This document shows positions 5,412-7,127 of a DNA stretch of 7,127 bases, one piece after another. Source of the DNA: an uncultured Opitutia bacterium (lineage in GTDB: Bacteria > Verrucomicrobiota > Verrucomicrobiia > Opitutales > UBA953). The translations under genes and the position numbers were made by a program. The first letter of the stretch is position 1. Each line of letters starts with the position of its first letter. The DNA lies in assembly GCA_903957465.1 (NCBI GenBank), contig CAJBPJ010000196.1, forward strand, positions 1-7,127, read 5' to 3'. A model generated the notes under the pieces. It ran no database searches and had not been told where the DNA came from. It saw only the letters and a list, made by a program, of their open reading frames with translations.

Positions 5412-6658
5412 TCTAAGTCTATTCCGAATGTTTCGCGCAAACAAAGCAGCGATACTCCGGCGACCGCAAAGCAAGTAACCCCGAGCACAATTGCAGCCGT
5501 TGGTGCAGAGTATTGGCCATTGAGCCACGTGAAAGCAGCAGTAAGCAGAATGAGCGAACCGCGAGCAAAATTCGGCACACTGGTCGCCGCCGTCGCACGT
5601 AAATTAGTTCCAAACTGCTCAGCAGCAATCGTCACAAAGAGCGCCCAGTAACCCATCCCTAATCCCATCACAAAAATCAGTGCGTACAATTGCGTGTTCG
5701 TCCAGCCCTCTGAGCTAAAAAGATAAAGGGCTGCACATGCCAAACTCACGACAAGGAATCCAGCCACGGCTTTGCGGCGCGATCTAAGCACTTGGCTGAT
5801 GGCGCCGCTAGCTAAGTCGCCAAAAGTAAGTCCGAGATAGAACAACGCCACTGCCCGGCTGGTAATCACCGCGCCCTCAATATTAAATGCAGGCGCAAAA
5901 TGGGATGACGCGCGCTGCACAAGGATTCCAATCGTGTACCACGTAGGCAAGCCGATGCCGACGCAGCAGAGGTAGCGTAATAAGCGATTGCGCTGATTAA
6001 AGAGCGCAAAGAAATTCCCGCGCGATACGGCCCCAGGCTCATGTACATCGCGTGCTTTATGAAAGAGGGCCGACTCGCGAACACCGATACGTAGGACGAG
6101 GAGTGAAAGTCCGAGGACTCCGCCGATAATGTAGTTGGTGCGCCAATGGACAACTTCAGCCATAGCGCCTGCGGCGACTGCACCCATAACTCCAACTGCA
6201 GCGACGAGTGCGGTACCGTAACCGCGACGCTCTCTCGACAAGGTCTCCGCAACCAAGGCAATACACCCTCCAAGTTCACCCGCTAGGCCTATACCAGAGA
6301 TGAATCGCAAGGCTGCATAGCCTTCAAAAGTAGCCACATAAGCGTTCGCAAGATTCGCCAGCGAATAAAGCAAGATAGATCCAAAGAGTGTCGCCAGGCG
6401 GCCAAGACGATCGCCGAGCATGCCAAAAAGAATGCCGCCAAGCAGCATGCCTGCCATCTGCCATGACATCAGGTCATGGTACCAGGCGCCTCCTTTAATA
6501 AGGTGTTCGAGACCGAGATCGCGCAGACTCTCGTCGCGCACCGTCATAAACAACGTGAGATCGTAAATATCAACGAAGTACCCAAGTGCGCTAACGATAA
6601 CCACAGGCTGCAGAAGCTCACGCATGAGCGAACGTTCGGTTGCGACGGCTGGCTGCAT
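5393..6658 (-). CDS. MFS transporter, 12-helix, substrate unknown
   Basis: The 421-aa product is a major facilitator superfamily carrier of the inner membrane. It shows GYFVDIYDLTLF in the first helix (26-37; the acidic pattern is common in metabolite/H+ symporters and sugar carriers). Motif A, GMLGDRLGR (79-87), lies between helices 2 and 3, followed by RFISGIGLAGELGGCIALVAE (118-138) in helix 4 and ERRGYGTA (143-150). A hydrophilic central loop (about 192-226) precedes the second half. Helix-like hydrophobic stretches fit 6+6 topology and the length is normal. The layout resembles the sugar/metabolite:H+ symporter branches, but no substrate can be named. The ATG at 6658 lies 5 nt after the stop of the upstream oxidoreductase gene; GGAG occurs but is 16 nt away, so initiation may depend on translational coupling. 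A second Met at codon 12 is a less likely start. The last 19 bp overlap the end of the FGE gene on the other strand. Confidence 0.93.
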   Translation of the reverse strand: MQPAVATERSLMRELLQPVVIVSALGYFVDIYDLTLFMTVRDESLRDLGLEHLIKGGAWYHDLMSWQMAGMLLGGILFGMLGDRLGRLATLFGSILLYSLANLANAYVATFEGYAALRFISGIGLAGELGGCIALVAETLSRERRGYGTALVAAVGVMGAVAAGAMAEVVHWRTNYIIGGVLGLSLLVLRIGVRESALFHKARDVHEPGAVSRGNFFALFNQRNRLLRYLCCVGIGLPTWYTIGILVQRASSHFAPAFNIEGAVITSRAVALFYLGLTFGDLASGAISQVLRSRRKAVAGFLVVSLACAALYLFSSEGWTNTQLYALIFVMGLGMGYWALFVTIAAEQFGTNLRATAATSVPNFARGSLILLTAAFTWLNGQYSAPTAAIVLGVTCFAVAGVSLLCLRETFGIDLDYLERD

Positions 6659-6663
6659 GATCG

Positions 6664-7127
6664 TTAAGTTAATTCTCCACTCAGCACATGGAGGTTTGCC
6701 ATAGAAATCCCCGAGAGAATTGCCCCGGTAATACCCAGAAAGCCCTGATCTGTTCCGATGATAAAGAGGTTATTGAGGTGCGTACGACCATCGCGACGCT
6801 TCTCAGTGGCTCCATAAATTGCGCCATTTAAGTGGCCGGTAAATTTACGGACTGTGCGTGGCGTAAACATATCCGTCGCGAGAAGCGCGGAGTCGTGGAC
6901 AGCGTCTTGGACGGCCGGCAAATGACGTCGGGCAACCCGGTTTAATCGGTGTAACCAATCTTTCTTAGCCGCGAGATAATCATCCTCGGGCAAGGCACAC
7001 CAAGCGTCATGATTGGCAAGCGCCGTCACACGCAGCCAACCTTCGTCCAGAACCTGGCCGGATGCATAGGCATAATTATTCGGAATACAGATAACCCCAG
7101 AACGCGGATCTACCAAGTCGGTAGACG
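6664..7127 (-). CDS. FAD-dependent oxidoreductase, CrtI/retinol-saturase-like, C-terminal part (5' end outside window)
   Basis: The reading frame is open to the right edge (STDLVDPRSGV... before any start codon), so only the last roughly 153 residues are seen. A TTG at 7116 is just an internal Leu codon. The stretch LVDPRSGVICIPNNYAYASG reads like the beta-rich substrate domain of amine-oxidase/phytoene-desaturase-type flavoproteins. The end, NLFIIGTDQGFLGITGAILSGIS split over the last 40 residues, is the C-terminal FAD-contacting segment: a Gly-rich turn followed by a helix of the form GA..SGI..AN. Such enzymes desaturate, saturate or isomerise isoprenoid or lipid substrates at the membrane. 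The N-terminal Rossmann GxGxxG motif, which would settle the family, lies outside the window. The gene ends 5 nt before the MFS gene and is probably in the same operon. The family is likely; the exact reaction is unknown. Confidence 0.68.
   Translation of the reverse strand, partial: STDLVDPRSGVICIPNNYAYASGQVLDEGWLRVTALANHDAWCALPEDDYLAAKKDWLHRLNRVARRHLPAVQDAVHDSALLATDMFTPRTVRKFTGHLNGAIYGATEKRRDGRTHLNNLFIIGTDQGFLGITGAILSGISMANLHVLSGELT

Noticed and set aside
5866..6279. 137-aa minus-strand reading frame inside the MFS gene
   Set aside because: Same strand but different frame from a clear transporter; Ser/Arg-rich with no domain, so a shadow.
7114..7116. TTG at 7116 as the true start of the right-edge gene
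   Set aside because: The frame continues open to the edge, and the product lacks the N-terminal FAD-binding half that the family needs, so this is a truncated view of a longer gene.
1..7127. CRISPR array, tRNA, insertion sequence or prophage signals
   Set aside because: I found no spaced direct repeats, no cloverleaf-like segment, no transposase or integrase frame and no terminal inverted repeats.

Overview
The window is a compact, gene-dense stretch of bacterial chromosome with moderate GC by eye. There are no RNA genes, mobile elements, CRISPR arrays or phage genes that I can see. The gene content suggests a Gram-negative bacterium: a YidC with a large periplasmic domain, an exported Cys-type sulfatase paired with a formylglycine-generating enzyme (FGE), and few Shine-Dalgarno sequences. 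The sulfatase/FGE pair fits the Planctomycetes-Verrucomicrobia group best, perhaps Verrucomicrobiota. That assignment is inference from style and is not proven by any single marker.

Left block, minus strand, positions 1-2863. Read in the direction of transcription, it holds a 117-aa two-helix membrane protein with a K+-channel-like pore loop, pyrE (orotate phosphoribosyltransferase), yidC (membrane protein insertase), and the first 12 codons of a YebC/PmpR-family gene that runs off the left edge. The gaps are 17, 102 and 18 nt, so this is probably one or two transcription units. The first promoter would lie in the 63-bp divergent gap at 2864-2926.

Middle block, plus strand, positions 2927-5411. 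A secreted sulfatase with the CxPSR motif (the cysteine that becomes formylglycine) is followed, 1 nt after its stop, by a gene for a formylglycine-generating enzyme that keeps both catalytic cysteines. Substrate enzyme and maturase are therefore co-encoded. Both carry an N-terminal export or anchor segment, which suggests that formylglycine is installed outside the cytoplasm.

Right block, minus strand, positions 5393-7127. The C-terminal part of a FAD-dependent CrtI/retinol-saturase-like oxidoreductase enters from the right edge and is followed 5 nt later by a 12-helix MFS transporter. The transporter gene ends tail-to-tail inside the end of the FGE gene, with a 19-bp overlap.

Most genes belong to known families. 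The points most worth a second look are the channel-like small protein with an altered filter in front of pyrE-yidC, the probably periplasmic FGE/sulfatase pair, and the overlapping convergent gene ends.
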